Shown here: positions 15,508 through 22,838 of the stretch, piece by piece
Layout of the letters: each line of letters opens with the position of its first letter
How positions within the stretch are numbered: position 1 is the stretch's first letter
NCBI GenBank assembly: GCA_036555725.1
Contig: DATBKU010000110.1
Span: 1-64,000 of the forward strand
Direction of reading: 5' to 3'
Source of the DNA: CALAED01 sp036555725
GTDB lineage: Bacteria; Actinomycetota; Actinomycetes; Streptosporangiales; Streptosporangiaceae
Length of the DNA: 64,000 nucleotides
The notes under the pieces: generated by a model
What the model saw: the letters and a program-made list of their open reading frames with translations, nothing else
Told to the model about the DNA's origin: nothing
The model's database searches: none
Program-made: the position numbers and the translations under genes

Positions 15508-16434
15508 TCAGATGACGATGCGCACGGCCTTCGGTATGGCACGGAATGTGATGACCTCGCGGTCGCCCAGATAATCACCGTCGACCTGAAAGGCGATGGG
15601 CCGCGCCGACCGGATCGTCACCTCGGCCTCGTCGTGCACGCTGACCACATGGCGGCCGCGCAGCGGACGGGACAGCGGCAGCATCATCTGGGCGACCACG
15701 CCGAGCGTGGGCAGCACATCGAGCCTGCGCAGGCCGAAGACGTCGAGGCCGAGGTTGATGTCGGCCTCCGGGCTCGGGTTGACCGGACGCGGGCCCAGAT
15801 AGGTCCAGGGCGAGGTGTTCGACACGATCGCCAGAAACAGGCCCCGCACCGCGGGCAGCCCGGGCCGTTCCAGGGTGAGGGTGGGCCGGCGCCTATCCGT
15901 GCCGGAAAAGAATTGCCGCAAGGCCATCCGTACATAGAGCCCTGGATTGGCACGCGAGCCGGCATGGCGCCGTTGTTCGACCATCTTGATGACCTCGGCG
16001 TCCCATCCCATTCCGGCGCAGAACGTGAAGTACCGCTCGTCCGCCTGGCCAAGACCGACGGTGCGGTAACGCCCCGCGCGGAGCGCATCGAGAATAGGCC
16101 GCAGCGCGCCGATCGAGTCGTTGGGCAGGCCGAGCGACCGGGCGAAGACGTTGGCGCTGCCGACCGGCAGGACGGCCAGGGCCGGCGTATCGCTGGACGG
16201 GCCCTTCGCCAGCAGCCCGTTGACCGTCTCGTTGACGGTGCCGTCGCCGCCGAGCGCGACGACGACGTCGAAACCCTCCTGGGTCGCCCGCCGGCCCAGC
16301 TCGGTGGCGTGCCCACGGTGAGTCGTCTCGGCGATCTCCAGATCGAGATCGCCGGAAAAAGCCCGGACCATAATGTCGTGGACTCGCCGGGAGGTCGAGG
16401 TCGCCTTGGGGTTGGCGATCAGCAGGGCACGCAC
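15508..16434 (-). CDS. Diacylglycerol/lipid kinase family protein
   Basis: 308 residues. N-terminal nucleotide-binding domain with the family motif VALGGDGTVNE (about 59-69) and PVGSANVFARSLGLP (about 91-105), then the C-terminal beta-sandwich. The family phosphorylates diacylglycerol or related lipids (DgkB, YegS). As I recall, a homologue (Rv3218) also sits beside whiB1 in M. tuberculosis, so the pairing is conserved. GTG 16434 follows closely behind a -10-like TAGGTAAT, suggesting a very short leader or a leaderless message. Confidence 0.88.
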   Translation of the reverse strand: MRALLIANPKATSTSRRVHDIMVRAFSGDLDLEIAETTHRGHATELGRRATQEGFDVVVALGGDGTVNETVNGLLAKGPSSDTPALAVLPVGSANVFARSLGLPNDSIGALRPILDALRAGRYRTVGLGQADERYFTFCAGMGWDAEVIKMVEQRRHAGSRANPGLYVRMALRQFFSGTDRRRPTLTLERPGLPAVRGLFLAIVSNTSPWTYLGPRPVNPSPEADINLGLDVFGLRRLDVLPTLGVVAQMMLPLSRPLRGRHVVSVHDEAEVTIRSARPIAFQVDGDYLGDREVITFRAIPKAVRIVI

Positions 16435-16442
16435 GCGGACAG

Positions 16443-16486
16443 ATTACCTACTGCCAAGTATCGAATTACCTACCGCTAAGCTTCGA
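16443..16486. repeat. 22-bp direct repeat in the divergent promoter region
   Basis: Two adjacent copies, 16443-16464 and 16465-16486, agree at 18 of 22 positions (ATTACCTACYGCYAAG...TCGA). Read on the minus strand each contains TAGGTAAT, a -10-like element, so the duplication doubles a promoter-like unit in front of the lipid-kinase gene. Confidence 0.7.
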
Positions 16487-16544
16487 CCGACCTTATCGAG
16501 GGTTCTGCGAGGTCCACCGATAGGCCCGGCTACGCTTACGCGAT

Positions 16545-16919
16545 GTGACCCAAGGACGTCCTCATACCCTGACCGCAGGCGCCGGCCTCGAGGCCGCGGA
16601 GGGCGTCGCGGCACTGGCGTTCGGCGTCTTCGTCGGCTGGGAGTCGCTGTTCGGCGAGCCATACGACACGGCGAGCGCGGTCGGCGTGACCCTCCTCGCG
16701 TTTCTGGCCGGCGCCGGCATGCTCGTCGTCGCCCGCGGGCTGTTCCGGATGCGGCGGTGGGGGCGTGCGCCCGCGGTGGTCACGCAGCTGTTCGGGCTGT
16801 TCATCGCGTGGAACCTGATCCAGTCGGACCAGCTGGTGTACGGCGTGCCGCTCGCCGTGTGCGCGGTCGCGGCCGTGGTGCTGCTGCTCAGCCGCCCGAG
16901 TACGGAGGCCCTGCAGTAG
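16545..16919 (+). CDS. Small integral membrane protein
   Basis: 124 residues with four hydrophobic segments (about 12-32, 42-64, 75-90 and 95-115) and short loops. No catalytic motif is visible. A membrane protein of similar size (Rv3217c) occurs at this place in mycobacteria. GTG 16545 lies about 10 bp after TACGCT, compatible with a leaderless transcript. It ends 3 bp before the stop of the convergent sigma-factor gene. Confidence 0.75.
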   Translation: MTQGRPHTLTAGAGLEAAEGVAALAFGVFVGWESLFGEPYDTASAVGVTLLAFLAGAGMLVVARGLFRMRRWGRAPAVVTQLFGLFIAWNLIQSDQLVYGVPLAVCAVAAVVLLLSRPSTEALQ

Positions 16920-16922
16920 TGG

Positions 16923-17738
16923 TCACTCGTCGGCGGTCAGGCCGTCTCTGAGCTGGGCGAGCGTACGGGCCAGCAGTCGCGACACGTGCATCTGGGAGAT
17001 CCCCAGCTCCGACGCGATCTGGGACTGCGTCATGTTGCCGAAGAACCGCAGCAGCAGGATCCGCTTCTCGCGGGCGGGCAGCTTCTCCAGCAGCGGCTTG
17101 AGCGACTCGCGGTACTCCACGCCCTCGAGCGCGTCGTCGACCATGCCGAGCGAGTCGGCGACCGCCGGGGCGTCCTCGTCGCCGGAGTCGGGCGCGTCGA
17201 GCGACACCGTGGAGTAGGCGTTGGCCGACTCGAGGCCTTCGAGCACCTCTTCCTCGCTCATCTGCAGGTGCCCGGCGAGCTCGCTCACGGTCGGCGCCCG
17301 GCCCTCCCGCTGCGCGAGATCGCTGATCGCCTTGGTCAGGGAGAGCTTGAGCTCCTGCAGGCGCCGCGGCACCCGTACGGCCCAGCCCTTGTCGCGGAAA
17401 TGCCGTTTGATCTCGCCGACGATGGTGGGGGTGGCGTACGTGGAGAACTCCACGCCGCGCTCCAGGTCGAACCGGTCGATCGACTTGATCAGCCCGATCG
17501 TGGCGACCTGGGTGAGGTCATCGAGCCACTCGCCGCGGTTGCGGAACCGCCGGGCGAGGTACTCCACCAGCGGCAAATGCAGTTCGACCAGCTGGTCCCG
17601 CAGGCGCTGCCGCTCGGGATCGCCTTCTGGCAGCGTGCTCAGGCGCTCGAACAGCTCGCGTGCCCGCGCCCGGTCCGGGACCGAGGTATCGGCTCGCTCG
17701 CTGCCGGCGTCGCCGGCCAGAGTGGTCTTTTCCGTCAC
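16923..17738 (-). CDS. SigB/SigF/SigG-family RNA polymerase sigma factor
   Basis: 271 residues with complete sigma regions 2, 3 and 4: region 2 DLTQVATIGLIKSIDRFD (about 74-91) and EFSTYATPTIVGEIKRHFRD, region 4 helix-turn-helix SQIASELGISQMHVSRLLAR (about 243-262). This group serves general stress or sporulation in actinomycetes and is normally held by an RsbW-type anti-sigma factor. GTG 17738 overlaps the anti-sigma stop by 4 bp, so the two form a partner-switch pair. The anti-anti-sigma (RsbV) is not in the window. Confidence 0.92.
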   Translation of the reverse strand: MTEKTTLAGDAGSERADTSVPDRARARELFERLSTLPEGDPERQRLRDQLVELHLPLVEYLARRFRNRGEWLDDLTQVATIGLIKSIDRFDLERGVEFSTYATPTIVGEIKRHFRDKGWAVRVPRRLQELKLSLTKAISDLAQREGRAPTVSELAGHLQMSEEEVLEGLESANAYSTVSLDAPDSGDEDAPAVADSLGMVDDALEGVEYRESLKPLLEKLPAREKRILLLRFFGNMTQSQIASELGISQMHVSRLLARTLAQLRDGLTADE

Positions 17739-18163
17739 TGCGCCCCCGCCGCGCCGCGGTGCTTCTGCAGGACAACGCTCACCCGGTCGTCGGCGCCGAC
17801 ATGGGCGTCCACGTCACCCGCCAGCGACGACAGCACGGTCCAGGCGAAGGTCTCCCGGCTGGGCTCGCGCCCGTCGACCGTCAGCACTGACACCGCGATC
17901 CGCATCGCGTCTCCGGTCAACTCGAACTCGCAGGTGAGATCGGTGCCCGGAACAGCCTGTGCGAGGAGCATCGCACATGCCTCGTCGACCGCGATACGGA
18001 GGTCCTCGATCTCGTCGAGGGTGAAGTCGAGCCGTGCTGCCAGCCCTGCTGTTGCCGTACGCAGCACGGACAGGTACGCGCTCGCCGCGGGCAAGCGTAC
18101 GGTCACCACGTCGCGCAAGATCACTTCGGCACCGGCCGGCATGGCAGCGGTTTCTTCGGTCAC
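17735..18163 (-). CDS. Anti-sigma factor of RsbW/SpoIIAB kinase type
   Basis: 142 residues from GTG 18163. A GHKL ATPase fold with the N-box DLRIAVDEACAML (about 57-69). Members bind their sigma factor and phosphorylate an anti-anti-sigma protein. The gene lies directly before, and overlaps, the sigma-factor gene. The start is uncertain: the frame is open further upstream through a 15-bp in-frame duplication, but GGGAG just before 18163 and the family's usual N-terminus favour this GTG; an ATG at residue 8 is the alternative. Confidence 0.82.
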   Translation of the reverse strand: MTEETAAMPAGAEVILRDVVTVRLPAASAYLSVLRTATAGLAARLDFTLDEIEDLRIAVDEACAMLLAQAVPGTDLTCEFELTGDAMRIAVSVLTVDGREPSRETFAWTVLSSLAGDVDAHVGADDRVSVVLQKHRGAAGAQ

Positions 18164-18171
18164 GTCACTCC

Positions 18172-18201
18172 CTGTGTGAGCTAGCCCTGTGTGAGCTAGC
18201 C
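18172..18201. repeat. 15-bp tandem duplication before the anti-sigma gene
   Basis: CTGTGTGAGCTAGCC occurs twice in direct succession (18172-18186 and 18187-18201), immediately upstream of the anti-sigma ribosome site. It lies in the leader, so it may alter mRNA structure or transcript spacing. Confidence 0.8.
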
Positions 18202-18290
18202 GCTCCTTTGAACGTACCGCGTGGGACACCCGTTCCGTATGTTCGGCGCGCAGGGTGAGGTTGCCGCCATCGACGGGACGTAAGACGACG

Positions 18291-18318
18291 TGAGGGCCGG
18301 TCCGCGGACCGGCCCTCA
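18291..18318 (-). terminator. Perfect 28-base palindrome downstream of sodN
   Basis: TGAGGGCCGGTCC (18291-18303) pairs exactly with GGACCGGCCCTCA (18306-18318) around a GC centre. It lies 43 bp past the sodN stop and upstream of the anti-sigma gene on the same strand, so a rho-independent terminator (actinobacterial type without a long U-tract) is the likely role. Confidence 0.75.
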
Positions 18319-18332
18319 TCACGACAGACGCT

Positions 18333-18363
18333 TCAGCGTAATCGGTTCAGCGTAATCGGTTCA
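18333..18363 (-). repeat. 14-bp tandem repeat carrying three stop codons after sodN
   Basis: Unit TTCAGCGTAATCGG on the plus strand is repeated so that TCA (TGA on the sodN strand) occurs at 18361-18363 (the true stop), 18347-18349 and 18333-18335. With a period of 14 the three TGA codons fall in three different frames. Confidence 0.85.
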
Positions 18364-18750
18364 GCCCTTCTTGGTCTCCCAGAAGATGGCGTCGATCTCG
18401 GCGATCTTGGCGAGGAGATCGTCGGCCGCCTTGACCTCGACGCTGCCCTTGGCGCCGGCGGCACCGGCGGCCTTGGTGGCCTCGTTGAACAACTGGTGAA
18501 GGTGCGGGTACTTCTCGAAGTGCGGCGGCTTGAAGTAGTCGGTCCACAGCACCCAAAGGTGGTGTTTTACCAGGTCCGCGCGCTCTTCCTTGATCTGGAT
18601 GGCACGCGACCGGAACACCGGGTCCTCGTTGTCGTGGTACTTCTCGATGATGGCCTTGACCGACTCGGCCTCAATGCGGGCCTGCGCCGGGTCGTAGACA
18701 CCACAGGGCAGGTCACAGTGTGCTGAGACGATGGTCTTAGGACGCAGCAA
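18361..18750 (-). CDS. sodN: Nickel-dependent superoxide dismutase precursor
   Basis: 129 residues. The nickel hook HCDLPCGVYDPAQAR starts at residue 11; maturation removes the first ten residues (MLRPKTIVSA), so His11 becomes the new N-terminus that binds nickel with the two cysteines. The enzyme disproportionates superoxide as a hexamer. The start is a TTG at 18750, supported by GGAAGGGG at proper spacing and by the short propeptide; no ATG or GTG is available nearby. The processing peptidase is encoded divergently next door. Confidence 0.95.
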   Translation of the reverse strand: MLRPKTIVSAHCDLPCGVYDPAQARIEAESVKAIIEKYHDNEDPVFRSRAIQIKEERADLVKHHLWVLWTDYFKPPHFEKYPHLHQLFNEATKAAGAAGAKGSVEVKAADDLLAKIAEIDAIFWETKKG

Positions 18751-18838
18751 CTGGATGTCCCCTTCCTTCGGCTTCGGATCATGCTCCGATGACTGACATT
18801 ACTCCGGTCGCCCTGCCCGCTGAGCAGAGAGGTAGTCA

Positions 18839-19243
18839 ATGCGCCTGCTGCCGCCGGTACGCATAGGGACCGTGGAAGTCAGGGGCGATTCGATGCTGCC
18901 CACCCTGCGGCCCGGGGACCGGCTGGTCGTACGGCTCGGCGCCTCCGTACGCGCGGGCGACATCGTGGTGGCCAGACAGCCTGGTAAGGAGGTCGGCGCG
19001 GACCTGCGTACGAGTGACGGCGTGGGGGAGGACGGGCCGCTCATCGTGAAGCGGGTGTTCCGCCGGGAGAGCGCCGGCTGGTGGCTGGAGAGCGACAACC
19101 AGCGGGCGCCGGGGCGCCGGGACAGCTGGGACTTCGGAGCCGTCCCCGAGTCGCACATCACGGCCCGCGTCGTCGGTCGCTACTGGCCGTTGTCGCGGCT
19201 GTCGATCTCGGCGTCGGCGCTCTCGCGGCGGCGCGCCCGGTAG
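18839..19243 (+). CDS. sodX: Nickel-type SOD maturation peptidase (S26 signal-peptidase family)
   Basis: 134 residues. S26-type catalytic Ser in VRGDSMLPTLRPGD (about Ser18) and Lys in PLIVKRVFRRE (about Lys67) are both present, but there is no membrane anchor, as expected for the cytoplasmic protease that trims SodN. ATG 18839 has AGAGAGG upstream. It is divergent from sodN with 88 bp in between. Its last 64 bases overlap, tail to tail, the CGNR regulator gene. Confidence 0.9.
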   Translation: MRLLPPVRIGTVEVRGDSMLPTLRPGDRLVVRLGASVRAGDIVVARQPGKEVGADLRTSDGVGEDGPLIVKRVFRRESAGWWLESDNQRAPGRRDSWDFGAVPESHITARVVGRYWPLSRLSISASALSRRRAR

Positions 19244-19758
19244 GCGGCCACGTTGGCGCGGCTGGCGCACCGCTCCGAGCAGTAGCGGCGGGACCGGTTT
19301 TTGCTGTTGTCAAAGAAGACGTTGCCGCAGGCCGGGGCCTGGCAGATGCCGAGCCGGCCGATGCCGTGGTCGGAGATGTAGACCGCGAGACCCATGGCGG
19401 CGCCCGCGGCGAACCGGTCGGGCACCGACCCGCTCTCGGTGAGGTGCAGGTGCCAGCGCTGGCCGTCGTGGCCGGACACCTGCGGATGTATGGGGTGCTG
19501 GATCAGCAGCGAGTTGAGCCGCTCGGTGGCGTCGTCCTCGTCACCCGCGTCGACCGACTCGAAGATCTTGCGCAGCTCCGTGCGCAGGCCGCGCATCGCG
19601 TCGAGGTCTTGGCGTGTCACCCGGCCGCTCAGATGCGGGCGAATCGTGAGCAAGTCGCGGAGCGCGTCGAGGTCGCGGAGCGAGTCCTGCTCAGGCTCGT
19701 CCGCGCCTCCCGTGTTCACCAACTCGATCACCAGGTCCGCGTAAGAGGCGAGATCCAC
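19180..19758 (-). CDS. CGNR zinc-finger protein (ABATE domain)
   Basis: 192 residues: an N-terminal ABATE (stress-sensing-like) domain and a C-terminal CGNR zinc finger, CQAPACGNVFFDNSKNRSRR (about 140-159) then YCSERCASRANVAAYR. The family are putative DNA-binding regulators of unknown regulon. GTG 19758 follows AAGGAGCG, and a TTGACT lies in the preceding gap. The final 20 residues are encoded opposite sodX. Confidence 0.85.
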   Translation of the reverse strand: MDLASYADLVIELVNTGGADEPEQDSLRDLDALRDLLTIRPHLSGRVTRQDLDAMRGLRTELRKIFESVDAGDEDDATERLNSLLIQHPIHPQVSGHDGQRWHLHLTESGSVPDRFAAGAAMGLAVYISDHGIGRLGICQAPACGNVFFDNSKNRSRRYCSERCASRANVAAYRARRRESADAEIDSRDNGQ

Positions 19759-19865
19759 GTGCGCTCCTTACGGGTCGACCCGAACGTAAGAGTCAATTCC
19801 CTGGGTCGAGTATTACACGTTCCGTACCCGTGAGCGTGCGGTAAGCGAAGGCGTAAAGCGTCGGG

Positions 19866-20666
19866 TCAGAGCACTTTTGACAGGAAGTCCTGAGTGCGTG
19901 GGTGCTGTGGATTGCTCAGCACTTCCCGTGGGTGACCCTGCTCGACGACCACGCCGCCGTCCATGAAGACGAGGCTGTCGCCGACCTCGCGGGCGAAGCC
20001 CATCTCATGGGTGACCACGACCATGGTCATGCCGTCGACGGCGAGCTGGCGCATGACGTCGAGCACCTCGCCGACCAGCTCTGGATCGAGCGCCGACGTG
20101 GGCTCGTCGAACAGCATCAGCGTGGGCTGCATGGCCAGCGCGCGGGCGATGGCGACGCGCTGCTGCTGCCCCCCGGACAACTGGGCGGGGTAGGTGTCGA
20201 CCTTGTCGGCCAGCCCCACCCGATCGAGCAGCTTCACGGCCCGTTCGCGCACCACCTGCTTGCCCTCGCGGCGCACCCGGCAGGGCGCCTCCATGACGTT
20301 GCCCAGCGCGGTCATGTGCGGGAAGAGGTTGAACTGCTGGAAGACCATGCCGATCTCGCGGCGCTGCGCGGCGACCTCGCGGTCGCGCAGTTCGTACAGC
20401 CGGTCGCCCTTCTGCCGGTAGCCGACCAGGTGGCCGTTGACCCACAGCCGGCCGCCGTTGATCTTCTCCAGGTGGTTGATGCAGCGCAGGAACGTGGACT
20501 TGCCCGAGCCGGACGGGCCGATGACGCACATCACCTCGCCCGGCTTGACCTCCAGGTCGATGCCCCTGAGCACGGCCAGGCGGCCGAACTGCTTGTGCAG
20601 GTTCTCGGCCTTCACCACGAGGCCGGCGGCCTCCTGCGCCGGCTGTGTCGTTCCCTGGGCTGCCAT
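19866..20666 (-). CDS. Amino-acid ABC transporter ATP-binding protein
   Basis: 266 residues from ATG 20666 (GGAGGG upstream). Walker A GPSGSGKST, Q-loop VFQQFNLFPHMTAL, signature LSGGQQQRVAIARAL and Walker B LMLFDEPTSALDPE are all present, in the GlnQ/HisP subfamily. It energises import of polar amino acids with the permease 5 bp upstream and the lipoprotein at 21641. Open frame continues upstream but belongs to the permease gene's other frame. Confidence 0.93.
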   Translation of the reverse strand: MAAQGTTQPAQEAAGLVVKAENLHKQFGRLAVLRGIDLEVKPGEVMCVIGPSGSGKSTFLRCINHLEKINGGRLWVNGHLVGYRQKGDRLYELRDREVAAQRREIGMVFQQFNLFPHMTALGNVMEAPCRVRREGKQVVRERAVKLLDRVGLADKVDTYPAQLSGGQQQRVAIARALAMQPTLMLFDEPTSALDPELVGEVLDVMRQLAVDGMTMVVVTHEMGFAREVGDSLVFMDGGVVVEQGHPREVLSNPQHPRTQDFLSKVL

Positions 20667-20671
20667 CAGTG

Positions 20672-21625
20672 TCACCCTCCCGATCCGCCGAGAGCGCGCA
20701 ACCGCATCCCGGCCCTCTCCGAAGCCGCCCCCCGGGCGAAGTAGCGCTCGATGAAGTACTGCCCCACCAGCAGAACACTGGTCAGCATCAAGTACCAGAT
20801 GCAGGCGGCCACCAGCATCGGGAAGATCTGGAACGTACGGCTTCCGATGGCCTCGAGGCGGAAGAACAGCTCGTTCGTCACCGGGACGAACGCCACCAGC
20901 GAGGTGTCCTTGAGCATCGCGATCGTCTCGTTCCCCGTCGGGGGCACGATCACCCGCATCGCCTGCGGGAGCACGATCCGCCGCATGGTCAGCAGCCGGG
21001 ACATGCCGAGCGCCTGCGCCGCCTCGTTCTGCCCCGGATTCACCGACAGGATGCCGGCGCGCACGATCTCGGCCATGTACGCACCCTCCGACAGCGCCAG
21101 GGCCAGCAGGCCGGCCATGAAGCCGCTGAGGAACGTACGGGCGTCGATGCTGAAGATCGTGCCGTTGATGTCGAGCCCGAGCCGGTCGGCCAGCCAGGTG
21201 TCGAACGGGAACCCGAACCTGATCTTCTGGTACAGGATCGCCATGTTGCCGAACAGGATGGCGAGCACCAGCCGCGGTACCGCGCGGAAGAACCACGTGT
21301 AGAGCCACGCCGCCGCGGCCAGAATCGGGTTGGGCGACAGCCGCATCACCGCGAACACGATGCCGAGCGCGATGCCGATGATCATCGCGAACACGGTCAG
21401 CGCGACCGTGGTCCGGACCCCCTCGATGACCGGCGGCCGGAAGGCGTTGTCGATGATGAACGACCACTGGAACGCCTTGTTCGTGACCAGCATGTGCACG
21501 AACATCGCCGTGAGCACGGCGAGCACGAAGACCGCGACCCAGCGCCCGGGGTGCCGGACCGGCACGGCCTTGATCGTTTCCGGCTGTGCCTGTCCGGGCG
21601 CCTCGTTTTCGTCGAGCTGTGTCAT
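20672..21625 (-). CDS. Amino-acid ABC transporter permease (HisM/GlnP type)
   Basis: 317 residues with an unusually long cytoplasmic head (about 1-28), a first membrane segment at about 29-49 and the permease core. The EAA loop that docks the ATPase is EAAQALGMSRLLTMRRIVLP (about 200-219). A single permease implies a homodimeric channel. It lies 15 bp after the binding-protein stop. Confidence 0.92.
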   Translation of the reverse strand: MTQLDENEAPGQAQPETIKAVPVRHPGRWVAVFVLAVLTAMFVHMLVTNKAFQWSFIIDNAFRPPVIEGVRTTVALTVFAMIIGIALGIVFAVMRLSPNPILAAAAWLYTWFFRAVPRLVLAILFGNMAILYQKIRFGFPFDTWLADRLGLDINGTIFSIDARTFLSGFMAGLLALALSEGAYMAEIVRAGILSVNPGQNEAAQALGMSRLLTMRRIVLPQAMRVIVPPTGNETIAMLKDTSLVAFVPVTNELFFRLEAIGSRTFQIFPMLVAACIWYLMLTSVLLVGQYFIERYFARGAASERAGMRLRALGGSGG

Positions 21626-21640
21626 GGCTGAGTCAGGCCG

Positions 21641-22549
21641 TCAGGAGACCGGCGGATTGACCACGGACTGAGGGATCGCCCCCGCCTGCACACCCCACTT
21701 CTGGAAGATCTTGTTGAGTGTGCCGTCGGTGATCAGTGCCTTGGTGGCCTCGCTGATGGCCTGGGCGAACTGCTGCTGGTTCTTGGTGACGACGAAGCCG
21801 TACGGCGCGGCGTCGTAGATCTGGCCCAGCAGCTCGAGCTGGCCGTTGGTCTGCTTGACCGCGTACGCCATGACCGGGGAGTCGGCGAGACCGGCGTCAT
21901 CCTTGCCGGAAACGATCGCGGCGGTCGCGTCCTCCTGCTTCACGTACTGGTCGACCTTGATGGCCTGCTTGCCCGACGAGGTGCAGGCCTTGGACTTCTT
22001 GTCCAAGTCGTCCACCTGGACGGTGCCCTTCTGGACGGCGACCTTCTTGCCGCACGCGGCGTCCGGCTGGACGCCGGCCGGGTTGCCCTTCTTGGCCGAC
22101 CACTGAGTGCCGGCGTTGAAGTAGCTCACCATGTTGACCTGCTTGAGCCGGTCGGCGTTGATCGTGAACGAGGAGACCCCCACCTCGTACTTCCCGGACT
22201 GCACGCCGGGGATGATGGCGTCGAAGTTGCCCGAGTTCCACTCGGCCTTGAGCCCGAGCTTGGCCGCTATCGCGTCGAAGACCTCGCGGTCCCAGCCGAT
22301 GACGGTCTTGCCGTCGGTGTCGAGAAACTCGTTGGGCGGGTAGGACGCGTCCACGCCTACGGCGACTTTGCCGTCGCTCTTGATGGCGGCGGGCACCATG
22401 GCGGCGAGCTTGGGGTCGGCGGCCCCCGTCGGCTGGGCCGGCTGAGCCGTCTCGTTCTTCTTCTCGCCGCACGCGGTGAGCATGAGGGCCCCCGCAAGGA
22501 TCGCGATGCTGAACGCGCCTGCGCGACTACGCAGCGATCTGGTTGTCAC
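21641..22549 (-). CDS. Amino-acid ABC transporter substrate-binding lipoprotein
   Basis: 302 residues from GTG 22549 (GAGGAGG upstream). A signal peptide with lipobox LMLTACGEKK (Cys about residue 27) anchors it to the outer face of the membrane; the rest is an SBP family 3 fold (DASYPPNEF, GWDREVFDAIAAKLG). First gene of the three-gene importer operon. A -10-like TATAGG lies in the upstream gap. Ligand is probably a polar amino acid. Confidence 0.93.
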   Translation of the reverse strand: MTTRSLRSRAGAFSIAILAGALMLTACGEKKNETAQPAQPTGAADPKLAAMVPAAIKSDGKVAVGVDASYPPNEFLDTDGKTVIGWDREVFDAIAAKLGLKAEWNSGNFDAIIPGVQSGKYEVGVSSFTINADRLKQVNMVSYFNAGTQWSAKKGNPAGVQPDAACGKKVAVQKGTVQVDDLDKKSKACTSSGKQAIKVDQYVKQEDATAAIVSGKDDAGLADSPVMAYAVKQTNGQLELLGQIYDAAPYGFVVTKNQQQFAQAISEATKALITDGTLNKIFQKWGVQAGAIPQSVVNPPVS

Positions 22550-22838
22550 GGCGTTCCTCCTCGATGTTCGCCGTCCGTGGGACGGCCATGGACGGCCTGG
22601 TTGGAGGGCATGCTGACCTATAGGGTGCAACGATCTCCACTACGGGTGTGACACAATCAGACAACGGGTGACCCCCGTAATTCTCCGGACGGCCCGTCTC
22701 GCTGGCCACCTGACCAGCATTTTCGCGCGGCGTCCGCCCGAAGTCCCAGACAGGGTACAAGATCACGCCCTTTCCTCCGGCAGACGCGTGTGGAGCCGCG
22801 TCGATCTTGTCTCCCGGTCGCATCCGCAAGGGGTCGCT

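Noticed and set aside
20667..21467. Extended frame upstream of the amino-acid ABC ATPase
   Set aside because: It lies in another frame of the permease gene; the ATPase has an ATG with ribosome site at 20666.
22757..22810. ACAAGATC/GATCTTGT inverted repeat considered as a riboswitch or terminator before malic enzyme
   Set aside because: Only 8 bp with a 38-base loop and no known riboswitch landmarks; recorded in the gene note but not called.
22668..22838. 57-codon N-terminal extension of malic enzyme
   Set aside because: No conservation expected, no ribosome site at 22668, whereas GTG 22839 has AAGGGG; a typical malic enzyme begins there.
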